Of a stretch of 64,000 nucleotides of DNA, positions 36,068-45,053 are shown piece by piece. Below the pieces are notes generated by a model, which saw only the letters and a list, made by a program, of their open reading frames with translations, did no database searches and was not told where the DNA came from. How positions within the stretch are numbered: position 1 is the first letter of the stretch; each line of letters starts with the position of its first letter. The stretch is from assembly GCF_005434975.1 (NCBI RefSeq), contig NZ_SKCJ01000002.1, forward strand, positions 1,331,322 through 1,395,321, given 5' to 3'. The translations under genes were made by a program, and so were the position numbers. The stretch comes from Parerythrobacter lutipelagi. GTDB lineage: Bacteria > Pseudomonadota > Alphaproteobacteria > Sphingomonadales > Sphingomonadaceae.

Positions 36068-39000
36068 TCGCATGCAGGAAACGGAGCACTCGCACCGCCA
36101 CGGCCTGATCGGCATGATCCTCGACATGGCCGTGCGTTTTCGCTGGGCCATGGTCGTTTTGACGATCGGTGTCGCCATCTATGGCGTGATGAACCTTCTT
36201 CGGCTTCCCATTGACGCCGTACCCGACATTACGAACGTTCAGGTGCAGATCAATACCGAAGCGCCCGCCCTTTCCCCCTCCCAGGTCGAAACGCAGGTAA
36301 CCTATCCGGTGGAAACCGGTCTCGCCGGGATCGATGGTCTGGAAATGACCCGTTCGATTTCGCGCAACGGGTTCAGCCAGGTTACTGCAATCTTCGAAGA
36401 AGGTACTGACATCTATTTCGCGCGGCAGCAGGTCAATGAGCGCCTGACGCCGATCACCGCTTCGCTGCCCGAAGGAGCAGAACCGGTAATGGGACCTATC
36501 TCGACCGGTCTGGGCGAAGTGCTCATGTATACGATCGAGTTCGAGCATCCGGGGGGCAAGGAAGCACCGAAGGGCAATGCGGTCGGTTGGCAGTCCGACG
36601 GAAGCTTCGTTACCGAACGCGGTGACAGGCTGGATAGCGATGTCGCTAAGGCTGCTTATCTGCGTACCATTCAGGACTGGGTGGTCGCTCCACTCATGCG
36701 GTCGGTCGATGGCGTCGCCGGTGTCGATTCCATCGGGGGTTTCCGAAAGCAATATCTCGTACAGCCCGATCCTGCTCGCATGACAGGCTACGGGCTTTCA
36801 TTCGATGAGGTGATCGATGCGCTGGAAGCCGCCAACCTTGCCGAAGGCGCGAATTTCGTCGAGCGATCAGGAGAAGCCCTGCTGGCTCGTGTCGATGCAC
36901 GGCTCGGCAGTGTCCAGGACATCGAGCAAGCAGTCATATCTACACGTGGAGGCGTTCCCATTCGCGTGGGAGATGTCGCAACGGTCAGCATTGGCGGTGA
37001 TCTCAGAACCGGGGCTGCATCGCTGAATGGCGACGAGGCTGTGGTTGGTACCGTCCTCATGCGGGCAGGAGAAAACAGCCGCACTGTTTCAGCCCAGGCC
37101 GCTGAGAGGCTTGACGAAGTCCGCGCCTCCCTGCCACAAGGTGTGGTAGCCGAAATCGTCTACAATCGTTCGTCTCTCGTCGATGCAACGATCGCGACCG
37201 TCGAGAAGAATCTCGTCGAGGGTGCGCTGCTGGTCATAGCCATCCTGTTCCTTTTGCTCGGCAACATACGGGCCGCAATTATCGCCGCTCTGGTTATCCC
37301 TTTTTCGATGCTGATGGCATCGATCGGCATGAACCGGCTCGGAGTGTCAGGCAATCTGATGAGTCTGGGCGCGCTTGACTTCGGTCTGATCGTCGATGGG
37401 GCCGTGATTATCGTCGAGAATAGTGTGGCACGTCTTGCGGCCAGACAGGAGCATGAGGGCCGGCTCCTGACACTTGGCGAACGGCTGACGGAAACGCGGC
37501 TTGCCGCGCAGGAGATGATCAAGCCGACTGTCTATGGTCAGGCGATTATCCTTCTGGTGTTCGCACCGTTGCTGACCTTCACCGGAGTCGAGGGCAAGAC
37601 GTTCTCGCCGATGGCCATCACGGTCATGCTGGCGCTCGCGTCGGCATTCGTACTCTCGCTGACTTTCGTCCCGGCGATGATCGCGATCCTGCTGAACAAA
37701 AAACTGACGGAGAAGGAAGTCAAACCGATCCGGATCGCCAAGGAACGCTATGGGCCTCTTGTCCGCAAAGCCATCGCCCGCCCTTGGCCGGTGATCGGGG
37801 CCGGTGCCGGCATTTTTGCCGTTGCTGCTCTGGTGTTCAGTTTCCTTGGCAGCGAGTTTACACCGCAGCTCGACGAGCGCGATATCGCGGTGCAATCATT
37901 GCGAATCCCTTCCACATCTCTCGAGCGGTCTCTGGCGATGCAGCGGCGAGTAGAAGATCGATTGGAGGAATTTCCGCAAGTGCAGCTGGTATTCTCACGT
38001 ACCGGTACTGCGGAAGTGGCCAGCGACCCGATGCCGCCCAACGCCTCCGATGCGTATGTGATCCTGAAGCCGCGCGATGAATGGCCTGACCCGGATCTTT
38101 CGAAAGATGATCTGGTGGCAGAAATGGAGAGTGCTCTGGGAGGCCTGGTTGGCAATCTCTATGAGTTCAGCCAACCAATCGAACTTCGCTTCAACGAACT
38201 GATCGCTGGCGTGCGCGGCGATGTCGCGGTCAAGATCTACGGCGACGACCTGACCGCCATGACCTCGGCAGCGAACGAGGTCGCCGGGATTTTGCGCGAG
38301 GTCGAGGGAGCTGCGGATGTTAAAGTCCAGCAGGTCACCGGTTTCCCAACGCTTGATATTGCCTTCGATCGTCCAACGATCGCTCGATATGGGCTGAAGG
38401 TCGAAGACGTCGCTCAATCCGTCGCAATTGCTTTGGGCGGGCGGCCTGCCGGGCTGGTCTTTGAAGGCGATCGAAGGTTCGAGGTCGTCGTTCGGCTTTC
38501 GGATGCGACACGCGATGATTTCGATCAGCTTGGTGCATTGCCGGTGCTGCTTCCGAACGGAGCGACCATACCGCTGCGCTCGGTCGCCGAATTCCGGGTT
38601 GTGGATGGCCTTGCCGAAGTCCGCCGTGAACAGGGACGCAGGCTGGTGATCGTTTCCTCCAACGTGCGCGAGCGCGATCTTGGCTCCTTCGTTGAGGAAG
38701 CGAGGGCGAATGTCGAGGCGCAGGTCGAATTGCCCGCTGCAGCCTTCATCGAGTGGGGCGGCCAGTACCAGAACCTTCAGGCTGCGCAGGAACGGTTGCA
38801 GATCGTTATCCCGATCGCTTTCGCGGTTATTCTCCTGTTGCTCTATATGGCAGTCGGAGGCTGGGTTCCCGCTCTGGCTGTTTTCAGCGCGATCCCGCTC
38901 GCCCTCGCTGGCGGCATCTTCTCGCTGGCTCTGCGCGGAATGCCGTTTTCGGTTTCGGCGGCAGTCGGGTTCATCGCCCTCTCGGGCGTGGCGACCCTCA

Positions 39001-39368
39001 ACGGTCTCGTGATGGTGACTGCAATACGCCAGCGTCTGGACAAGGGGATGGCGCTCGATGAGGCCATCGTGGAAGGCGGACTGGCGCGCTTGCGTCCAGT
39101 ATTGATGACGGCTCTGGTCGCGTCGCTCGGGTTTGTCCCCATGGCGATCGCGACCGGCACTGGAGCGGAGGTTCAACGGCCTCTGGCAACGGTGGTCATT
39201 GGCGGTCTGATCACCGCCACTGCGCTCACCTTGTTCGTCCTTCCCGCGATCCTGAAGCTCGTCTTCGCCACCAGAAAGGATGACCGGACGTGGCGTCAAC
39301 GCTGGTGGGACCGCCTGCGCCGCAACGTCACTCCCGAGGAACGGCAAGAGCTGCAAGAGGTTACGTGA
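36057..39368 (+). CDS. czcA: CzcA-type Zn/Co/Cd RND efflux pump
   Basis: 1103 residues from ATG 36057 (GAGGAAG upstream). TM4 reads LDFGLIVDGAVIIVEN, the HME1 signature with the two Asp and one Glu used for proton-coupled divalent metal export, unlike the copper signature of the cusA here. PIDAVPDITNVQVQINTEAP near the N-terminus and GVATLNGLVMVTAI near the C-terminus agree. The N-terminus has EHSHRHG, a potential metal-binding start. It is the motor of CzcCBA in the inner membrane. Confidence 0.95.
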   Translation: MDTDRMQETEHSHRHGLIGMILDMAVRFRWAMVVLTIGVAIYGVMNLLRLPIDAVPDITNVQVQINTEAPALSPSQVETQVTYPVETGLAGIDGLEMTRSISRNGFSQVTAIFEEGTDIYFARQQVNERLTPITASLPEGAEPVMGPISTGLGEVLMYTIEFEHPGGKEAPKGNAVGWQSDGSFVTERGDRLDSDVAKAAYLRTIQDWVVAPLMRSVDGVAGVDSIGGFRKQYLVQPDPARMTGYGLSFDEVIDALEAANLAEGANFVERSGEALLARVDARLGSVQDIEQAVISTRGGVPIRVGDVATVSIGGDLRTGAASLNGDEAVVGTVLMRAGENSRTVSAQAAERLDEVRASLPQGVVAEIVYNRSSLVDATIATVEKNLVEGALLVIAILFLLLGNIRAAIIAALVIPFSMLMASIGMNRLGVSGNLMSLGALDFGLIVDGAVIIVENSVARLAARQEHEGRLLTLGERLTETRLAAQEMIKPTVYGQAIILLVFAPLLTFTGVEGKTFSPMAITVMLALASAFVLSLTFVPAMIAILLNKKLTEKEVKPIRIAKERYGPLVRKAIARPWPVIGAGAGIFAVAALVFSFLGSEFTPQLDERDIAVQSLRIPSTSLERSLAMQRRVEDRLEEFPQVQLVFSRTGTAEVASDPMPPNASDAYVILKPRDEWPDPDLSKDDLVAEMESALGGLVGNLYEFSQPIELRFNELIAGVRGDVAVKIYGDDLTAMTSAANEVAGILREVEGAADVKVQQVTGFPTLDIAFDRPTIARYGLKVEDVAQSVAIALGGRPAGLVFEGDRRFEVVVRLSDATRDDFDQLGALPVLLPNGATIPLRSVAEFRVVDGLAEVRREQGRRLVIVSSNVRERDLGSFVEEARANVEAQVELPAAAFIEWGGQYQNLQAAQERLQIVIPIAFAVILLLLYMAVGGWVPALAVFSAIPLALAGGIFSLALRGMPFSVSAAVGFIALSGVATLNGLVMVTAIRQRLDKGMALDEAIVEGGLARLRPVLMTALVASLGFVPMAIATGTGAEVQRPLATVVIGGLITATALTLFVLPAILKLVFATRKDDRTWRQRWWDRLRRNVTPEERQELQEVT

Positions 39369-39381
39369 ATGGAGAGCATCA

Positions 39382-39807
39382 ATGATTAGTAGCCAGCTCA
39401 GTGTGACTCTTGCCGGCGCCCTGATACTTTCAAGTGTTCCAGCATCGGCGCAGGATCAGAGCACGCTTGTTCCGATCGCCGGTGTCTGGAGCCTTGGTGA
39501 AACGCGGTCTTGTGATAGCGGACCGGCCTGGGTGTTTTTCGCAGATGGCTATTATGCCGAAGTGCAGCTTCCGGACGGTGGCCCCGCCGCCGTCGGAATT
39601 TGGCGAGACGAGGGCGATGCCATCGCTTACACCCACGCGCACATGCCATTTGAAGGTCATGAACGGCCGATGCGGGTTCGTCATCTTACCATCGAAGAGC
39701 GCACCGCCGAAAAACTGACAACCCGCAATTATCGCGGTGTCACGCGCACGTTTCACCGCTGTCCAGCGAATTCGCTGAAAGTGCCGGCAGGTCAGGACGC
39801 ACATTGA
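39382..39807 (+). CDS. Secreted protein of unknown function downstream of czcA
   Basis: 141 residues with a signal peptide (cleavage at ASA-QDQ, residue 23). The mature part begins with GVWSLGETRSCDSGPAWVFF and resembles small lipocalin/extracellular beta-barrel stress proteins in layout, with two Cys (about 43 and 131) that may pair. The His pair in THAHMPFEGH could bind metal. No family was recognised. GGAGAG stands 6-10 bases before ATG 39382, 13 bases after czcA, so it is probably part of the czc operon. Confidence 0.68.
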   Translation: MISSQLSVTLAGALILSSVPASAQDQSTLVPIAGVWSLGETRSCDSGPAWVFFADGYYAEVQLPDGGPAAVGIWRDEGDAIAYTHAHMPFEGHERPMRVRHLTIEERTAEKLTTRNYRGVTRTFHRCPANSLKVPAGQDAH

Positions 39808-39923
39808 CGCTTTCGTTACGCAATATGCGGGCTTCGCTAGTCCCTATTCGGGTTTCGCGAACCTGCAAGCTTACGGGTCTGCGGCACCGGGAGCGGTCAA
39901 TTTCCAATGGGAAGCAATAGGCA

Positions 39924-42419
39924 ATGACGCGAACCATCGAACTCGAAGTCTCACCGCTCCTTCCCGACATCCCGAGCGAAACCGATCATTGCATCGCGCG
40001 CTTGCAGTCTTTGCTCAGCTCGCGGATCGGCGTGCACGAGGTCACGATATTGCCCGGCGAGAAAGATGCATCCGCCCGACTAGCGATATCATACGATGCC
40101 GATCGCCTGACTGTCGCCCGCATCAAGGAGTTGGCCCATGTGGCCGGAGCGGAAATCTCCGAACGCTACGGACACGTTGTCTGGCAAGCCGATGGCATCA
40201 ATTCCACCCGCCGTGCCCAAACGGTCGCGGACCTGCTGGCGAGCAAACCCGGTATCCTCGAAGCAAATGCTGATGCGAGCGGGAGGTTCATCGCCGAATA
40301 CGACCGTCAGCTAACCGATGAGCCTAGGATTGCGGGCGAGCTCAAGAACCTCGGCGTGTCGGTTCTGGCGGGCGATGTCGTCAGGAACGCCGAGCACTCT
40401 TCCAAAGACCATAGTCACGATGATGAAGATCATGCCGGACACAGTCATGGCGGAATCTTCGGCGCGAACACCGAACTCTATTTCTCGCTCGCCTCGGGCG
40501 CATTTCTCGCGACCGGGTTCGGGATTGAGAAACTATGGTCTGGGCATCCCGGATGGCTGCCATTCGCGTGCTATCTCGCAGCGTATTTCTTTGGCGGATT
40601 CTTTACCGTCCGAGAGGCGTGGGACAATCTGCGCCTCCGCCGGTTCGAAATCGACAGCCTCATGCTTGTCGCTGCTGCGGGCGCCGCCTTTCTTGGGGAA
40701 TGGGCCGAAGGCGCGCTTCTGCTGTTCCTGTTCAGTTTCGGCCACGCGCTCGAACACTACGCGATGGGCCGCGCCAAGAGGGCGATCGAGGCGCTCGCCG
40801 AGCTCGCGCCGGAAACGGCACGAGTAAAGCGCGGAACTGACGTCGTTGAGGTTCCGGTCGAGAAGCTTGCGATTGGCGACGTGGTCATAGTGCGTCCGAA
40901 TGAACGCCTTCCGGCCGATGGTTTCATCCTGGACGGCGTCAGTGCCATCAATCAGGCTCCGGTGACCGGTGAAAGCGTGCCGGTCGACAAGAGCGCGGTT
41001 TCGAATATCGCTTCTGCGCGCGCCAATCCTGACAATCTTGCGGATGACAATCGCGTCTTTGCAGGGACGATCAACGGATCGGGCGCGCTCGAAGTGGAAG
41101 TGACCCGGCGATCGAGCGATACGACGCTCGCCAAGGTCGTCCAAATGGTGAGCGAAGCCGAGGCTCAGCAATCTCCTACCCAGCGTTTCACGCAGCGCTT
41201 TGAGCGAATTTTTGTGCCCGCCGTGCTCGCTCTGGCCGGCCTGCTCCTTTTCGCCTGGGTTGTCATCGACGAGCCGTTCCGCGACAGTTTTTACCGGGCG
41301 ATGGCGGTGCTTGTGGCTGCCAGCCCCTGCGCTTTGGCGATCGCCACCCCGAGCGCGGTCTTGTCCGGAGTAGCCAGAGCAGCACGCAGCGGTATTCTGG
41401 TAAAAGGCGGAGCGCCGCTCGAAGATCTTGGTGCGCTAAAGGCCATCGCGTTCGACAAGACGGGTACGCTTACAAAAGGTGAGCCCCGGATTACCGATGT
41501 TGTGGCAGCGCCCGGCGTAGCGGAACGAGAGTTGCTTGCGATTGCGTCCGCCGCCGAAAGCCTGAGCGATCATCCTCTGGCACAGGCGATCGTCAAGGAT
41601 GGCCGCGAGCAGATCGGCGATGAGACACTACCCAAAGCGCGCGATCTTGAAAGCTTCACAGGCAAGGGCATCACCGCAATTGTTGGCGGGGAGCGGGTGT
41701 GGATCGGCAAGCTCGAAATGTTTGGCCAAGACGGCGTTCCTTCGCTCAGTGAGGGCCTGTCGGGAGAAATCGAGGCCATGCGCGAGCGTGGGCGGACAAC
41801 AATGGGCGTTCGTTCGGAAACGCGCGATCTTGGAGCGATCGGTTTGCTCGACACGCCGCGGGCGGCAGCAAAGGCGACGCTCGAAGCGCTGCGCGGCCTC
41901 GGGATCACCCGAATGATCATGATCTCGGGCGACGATCAAAGAGTGGCCGATGCGGTTGGAAAGGATGTCGGCCTCGATGAGGCCTGGGGTAATCTCATGC
42001 CCGACGACAAGGTCGAGGCCATCCGCAAGCTTGCCGGTCAGGACAAGGTTGCGATGGTCGGAGACGGGGTTAACGATGCTCCTGCCATGGCGAATGCCAC
42101 TGTCGGGATAGCAATGGGCGCTGCAGGCTCGGACGTTGCATTGGAAACAGCCGATGTCGCCCTTATGGCTGATGATCTTGCCCGGCTGCCTTTCGCCGTC
42201 GATCTGAGCCGGCAGACCCGCTCGATCATCCGGCAGAACATGATCGTCAGTCTCGGAATTGTCGCTGTGCTTATTCCGGCGACTATTTTCGGTCTCGGGA
42301 TAGGCCCCGCTGTCGCGGTTCATGAAGGTTCGACATTGATCGTGGTCGCCAACGCGCTCCGGCTTCTGGCGTATAAAGAGAAGAGCGGTGCAAAGGCGAT
42401 AATGGAGACGCAAGCATGA
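39924..42419 (+). CDS. P1B-4-type heavy-metal ATPase (CzcP/CoaT-like)
   Basis: 831 residues. The transport motif is SPCALAIATP (near residue 467), not CPC, and the last helices carry HEGSTLIVVANALRLL; together these define P1B-4 pumps, which export Co, Zn, Cd or Fe(II). Catalytic motifs: TGES, DKTGTLTKG, DHPLAQA and GDGVNDAPAM. The first 150 residues look like two degenerate ferredoxin-like domains without CxxC, followed by a His-rich linker (DHSHDDEDHAGHSHGG). CzcP of Cupriavidus is the nearest named pump of this class. Heads a chain of four overlapping genes to 44861. Confidence 0.92.
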   Translation: MTRTIELEVSPLLPDIPSETDHCIARLQSLLSSRIGVHEVTILPGEKDASARLAISYDADRLTVARIKELAHVAGAEISERYGHVVWQADGINSTRRAQTVADLLASKPGILEANADASGRFIAEYDRQLTDEPRIAGELKNLGVSVLAGDVVRNAEHSSKDHSHDDEDHAGHSHGGIFGANTELYFSLASGAFLATGFGIEKLWSGHPGWLPFACYLAAYFFGGFFTVREAWDNLRLRRFEIDSLMLVAAAGAAFLGEWAEGALLLFLFSFGHALEHYAMGRAKRAIEALAELAPETARVKRGTDVVEVPVEKLAIGDVVIVRPNERLPADGFILDGVSAINQAPVTGESVPVDKSAVSNIASARANPDNLADDNRVFAGTINGSGALEVEVTRRSSDTTLAKVVQMVSEAEAQQSPTQRFTQRFERIFVPAVLALAGLLLFAWVVIDEPFRDSFYRAMAVLVAASPCALAIATPSAVLSGVARAARSGILVKGGAPLEDLGALKAIAFDKTGTLTKGEPRITDVVAAPGVAERELLAIASAAESLSDHPLAQAIVKDGREQIGDETLPKARDLESFTGKGITAIVGGERVWIGKLEMFGQDGVPSLSEGLSGEIEAMRERGRTTMGVRSETRDLGAIGLLDTPRAAAKATLEALRGLGITRMIMISGDDQRVADAVGKDVGLDEAWGNLMPDDKVEAIRKLAGQDKVAMVGDGVNDAPAMANATVGIAMGAAGSDVALETADVALMADDLARLPFAVDLSRQTRSIIRQNMIVSLGIVAVLIPATIFGLGIGPAVAVHEGSTLIVVANALRLLAYKEKSGAKAIMETQA

Positions 42420-43045
42420 GCGGCGATGATAACTTCAATCTGGATACGTCTGACAAGCGCCGCACATTATGGATCGTCTTATGGCTTAACGTTGCGATTG
42501 CGGTCGGGTTTTTCGTCATGGGCTACTTTGGCGACTCGAATGCGCTGCTGGCCAACGGACTCGACAATTCGTCGGACGCGCTTGTCTACGCTCTCAGTCT
42601 CCTTGCGCTGAGTCGACCGCGCTCCTGGAAGCGAGGCGCAGCGCGCTTTTCTGGCGTCATGCTTTTGATCTTTGCCGGCGGAGTGATTGCTGATGCCGTC
42701 AGGCGGTTTGTTGAAGGTTCTGAGCCGGGTGGCATCCTGATGATCGCGATGGCTGCCGTCGCGGGCATAGTGAACCTCTATTGCCTTCGCCTGTTGCAAA
42801 AGATGCAGAACAAGGACGTCAACATGCGGGCCGCCACCACATTCAGCTTCAATGACTTCATTTCGAACGGCGGGATTATCATCGCTGGCGTCATCGTTAT
42901 GATCACAGGCGCGAACTGGCCGGACCTTGTGGTCGGCATCGCTGTGGCTGGCATAGCTCTTTACGGCGGGATCGATATCCTGCGCGACGCGCACAGTGAC
43001 AAGCACGACGAAGCGGGAACGGTTCATGGCGAAACACGGGAATGA
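42416..43045 (+). CDS. Second short CDF-like cation transporter
   Basis: 209 residues, six helices, no C-terminal cytoplasmic domain. TM2 has GLDNSSDALVY (DxxxD) and TM5 has SFNDFISNGG (DxxxN), the same unusual pair as in the CDF at 30516, so both belong to one divergent subfamily. It overlaps the P1B-4 ATPase by ATGA and the next membrane protein by ATGA. Probably moves a divalent cation; identity unknown. Confidence 0.82.
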   Translation: MSGDDNFNLDTSDKRRTLWIVLWLNVAIAVGFFVMGYFGDSNALLANGLDNSSDALVYALSLLALSRPRSWKRGAARFSGVMLLIFAGGVIADAVRRFVEGSEPGGILMIAMAAVAGIVNLYCLRLLQKMQNKDVNMRAATTFSFNDFISNGGIIIAGVIVMITGANWPDLVVGIAVAGIALYGGIDILRDAHSDKHDEAGTVHGETRE

Positions 43046-43908
43046 GCCTCGTCCACGAGATATTTGTAACTGAGGATTTGTCGGCGATCCTGACCTTGGC
43101 GATGCTGGCAAGCCTCGGCCTGGGTGCTGGCGTTGTCTGGGAAGAAAAGCACGGGCCTACCCCGAACGAAAATGGGTTCGCGGCGGCCGTCCACTCTGGC
43201 GCCCTTGCCGCACTTGCGCTTGTTTTGACCGGTCCTGCAGTTGGACAAGCAAGGGGTGACTTCATAGACGCAGCCCTGCTCCCCGCTGGCGGGACTCTCT
43301 ATCTTCTGGCGGTGCTGATCGGAGGCTGGGCTTCGCATCGCGACTCAGTTGGAACCCTGTCCGACGCCGTGGGAAGACGCGGGCCGAAGATGACCATTGC
43401 GCTTCAAGGCGGTATTGCGCTGGGGTTTGGTGGCATCGCTCTGGGTGCAGCAGCAGCCGTGTCTGTCTTCGCCGGTTTCGCAGCAACACTAGGGGTTGGA
43501 ATCACCTTTTTCCTGGTGGGGCGAAAGACAACAGCCGGATTTCGCGACAGCGCGATGAAACGCATGGATCGTCTGGCGATCCATGTTTTTCTGTCACTCG
43601 CCTTTGTTGCCGCAGCGGTAGCCGGGTTTTGGCTTCTCCACGGCATGAGCGAAACAACCGACGCGCGGTTGGCAATTCTACTCGCAGGATACTTTCTTAT
43701 CTGGTCGGTTCATTTTTTGCTGCAAATCCCGGGCAGACTGGGAGGTTTGAATTTGGCAGCACTCGCGGCCTTCATCTCCGGGCTTGCGATGTTCGGAATG
43801 ATTGCAGTCGGATTTAACGCCGCGATCGGAGCAATCGATAATTCCGATGCGATCCTTCAGCATCCGGATACCGCCGGCAACGAAATCGTAAATAGCGGAG
43901 AGAAGTGA
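43042..43908 (+). CDS. Polytopic membrane protein of unknown function
   Basis: 288 residues with about eight hydrophobic helices and no recognised domain. Notable stretches: EEKHGPTPNENGF after helix 1, HRDSVGTLSDAVGRRG between helices 3 and 4, and FRDSAMKRMDRLAIHVFLSL. The end is polar and acidic (DNSDAILQHPDTAGNE). It is wedged between two CDF genes with overlapping codons on both sides, so it is made together with a P1B-4 pump and two CDFs. A role as transporter partner or metal-homeostasis permease is inference from context alone. Confidence 0.7.
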   Translation: MSLVHEIFVTEDLSAILTLAMLASLGLGAGVVWEEKHGPTPNENGFAAAVHSGALAALALVLTGPAVGQARGDFIDAALLPAGGTLYLLAVLIGGWASHRDSVGTLSDAVGRRGPKMTIALQGGIALGFGGIALGAAAAVSVFAGFAATLGVGITFFLVGRKTTAGFRDSAMKRMDRLAIHVFLSLAFVAAAVAGFWLLHGMSETTDARLAILLAGYFLIWSVHFLLQIPGRLGGLNLAALAAFISGLAMFGMIAVGFNAAIGAIDNSDAILQHPDTAGNEIVNSGEK

Positions 43909-44861
43909 TGGCGCACTCGCACGATCATACTGGCCACAGTCACGGCGAGGAAAACCTTAGCGATCGTCAGCTGATCCTCGCGGTCGCGATCAATGTCCTC
44001 CTGACCCTTGCCCAGATCGTCGGCGGCATCCTTTCGGGGTCACTGGCGCTTATCGCGGATGCATTGCACAACTTCAGCGATGCGGCCTCTCTTGGTCTTG
44101 CATGGTTTGCGCGGCGCATAGGCCGGCGGCCGGCGGACAAGCTGATGACCTTCGGCTACGCCCAGGGAGAAGTCGTCGCCGCGCTCATCAATCTGACGAC
44201 CTTGCTGATCATCGGATTCTATCTGATCGTTGAGGCGATCAACCGTTTCGCCGCGCCGCAGCCGGTCGAAGGCTGGACCGTGATCTGGGTTGCCGGGATC
44301 GCACTTGTCATCGATCTCGTCACCGCATTCATTGTCTATCGCGGCGCGCATGACAGCATTAACATGAAGGCTGCCTTCCTGCATAATGTTTCGGACGCGC
44401 TGGCCTCGATCGGTGTGATCGTCGCCGGAGTGCTAATCATTCTATACGATCTCGTCGTCGCCGATCTCATCATCACTCTCATCATCGCGGCCTATGTCAT
44501 CTGGCAGGGCGCGACGCTCCTACCGCGAACCGTTCGTCTGCTGATGGGAGCAGTGCCGGACGAGGTGGAATTTGATCAGATGGTTGAAAACCTGCGCGCG
44601 CTTGGCGGCGTGCAGGATATTCACCACGTCCATGTCTGGAATCTGGGAGAACATCACCGGGCGCTCGAAGCCCATCTCACTCTTGTTGATTACTCCCAAA
44701 CAGCATTCGAGGGAGTCAAGCGACGCGCGCGGGCGATGCTGGAAAAGGATTTCGGCATCGCACATGCCACTTTCGAGCCCTGCCTCGCTACGGACTGCGA
44801 TGATGCGCTGATCCCTGCCCACCCGGCACCCAACAACGGGAAAGACACGGCCGGTGATTAA
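43908..44861 (+). CDS. czcD: CzcD-type cation diffusion facilitator
   Basis: 317 residues. The N-terminus is His-rich (HSHDHTGHSHGEE); six helices follow with canonical zinc sites, ALHNFSDA in TM2 and LHNVSDAL in TM5 (HxxxD). The C-terminal cytoplasmic domain (about 205-300) contains QDIHHVHVWNLGEHHRALEA, the fold that senses zinc in the dimer. CzcD expels Zn/Co/Cd from the cytosol by proton exchange. ATG 43908 overlaps the previous stop; GTG 43905 is also in frame. Confidence 0.94.
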   Translation: MAHSHDHTGHSHGEENLSDRQLILAVAINVLLTLAQIVGGILSGSLALIADALHNFSDAASLGLAWFARRIGRRPADKLMTFGYAQGEVVAALINLTTLLIIGFYLIVEAINRFAAPQPVEGWTVIWVAGIALVIDLVTAFIVYRGAHDSINMKAAFLHNVSDALASIGVIVAGVLIILYDLVVADLIITLIIAAYVIWQGATLLPRTVRLLMGAVPDEVEFDQMVENLRALGGVQDIHHVHVWNLGEHHRALEAHLTLVDYSQTAFEGVKRRARAMLEKDFGIAHATFEPCLATDCDDALIPAHPAPNNGKDTAGD

Positions 44862-44988
44862 GCTTTCGCTGGCCTGTTCCTGCCCGGCCGTTCGCAGACC
44901 CTGAGCCCTCATCGCGCGCCGGTCACGGACGGTATTGCAGTCCGGAACCGATGCACCGCGAGCCGCCCTAACCCGATATGGGCATAAA

Positions 44989-45035
44989 AGCCTACTACTG
45001 CTATTGCGAATACGTCTCAATAGCAGTAGTAGGCT
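44989..45035. repeat. 18-bp perfect inverted repeat (hairpin) upstream of TonB receptor gene
   Basis: The arms are 44989-45006 and 45018-45035, perfectly complementary over 18 bases (left arm AGCCTACTACTGCTATTG) with an 11-base loop. The right arm ends 5 bases before ATG 45041 and includes AGTAGG, the only plausible ribosome site for that ATG. It can act as a two-fold operator in DNA or, if transcribed, as a hairpin that hides the ribosome site. No T-run follows, so it is not a typical terminator. Confidence 0.75.
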
Positions 45036-45053
45036 GGTAAATGTCTCGAAAGG

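Noticed and set aside
44989..45035. Hairpin as a rho-independent terminator of the czcD operon
   Set aside because: No T-run follows and it lies 128 bases after the czcD stop and 5 bases before a start codon; regulatory use is likelier.
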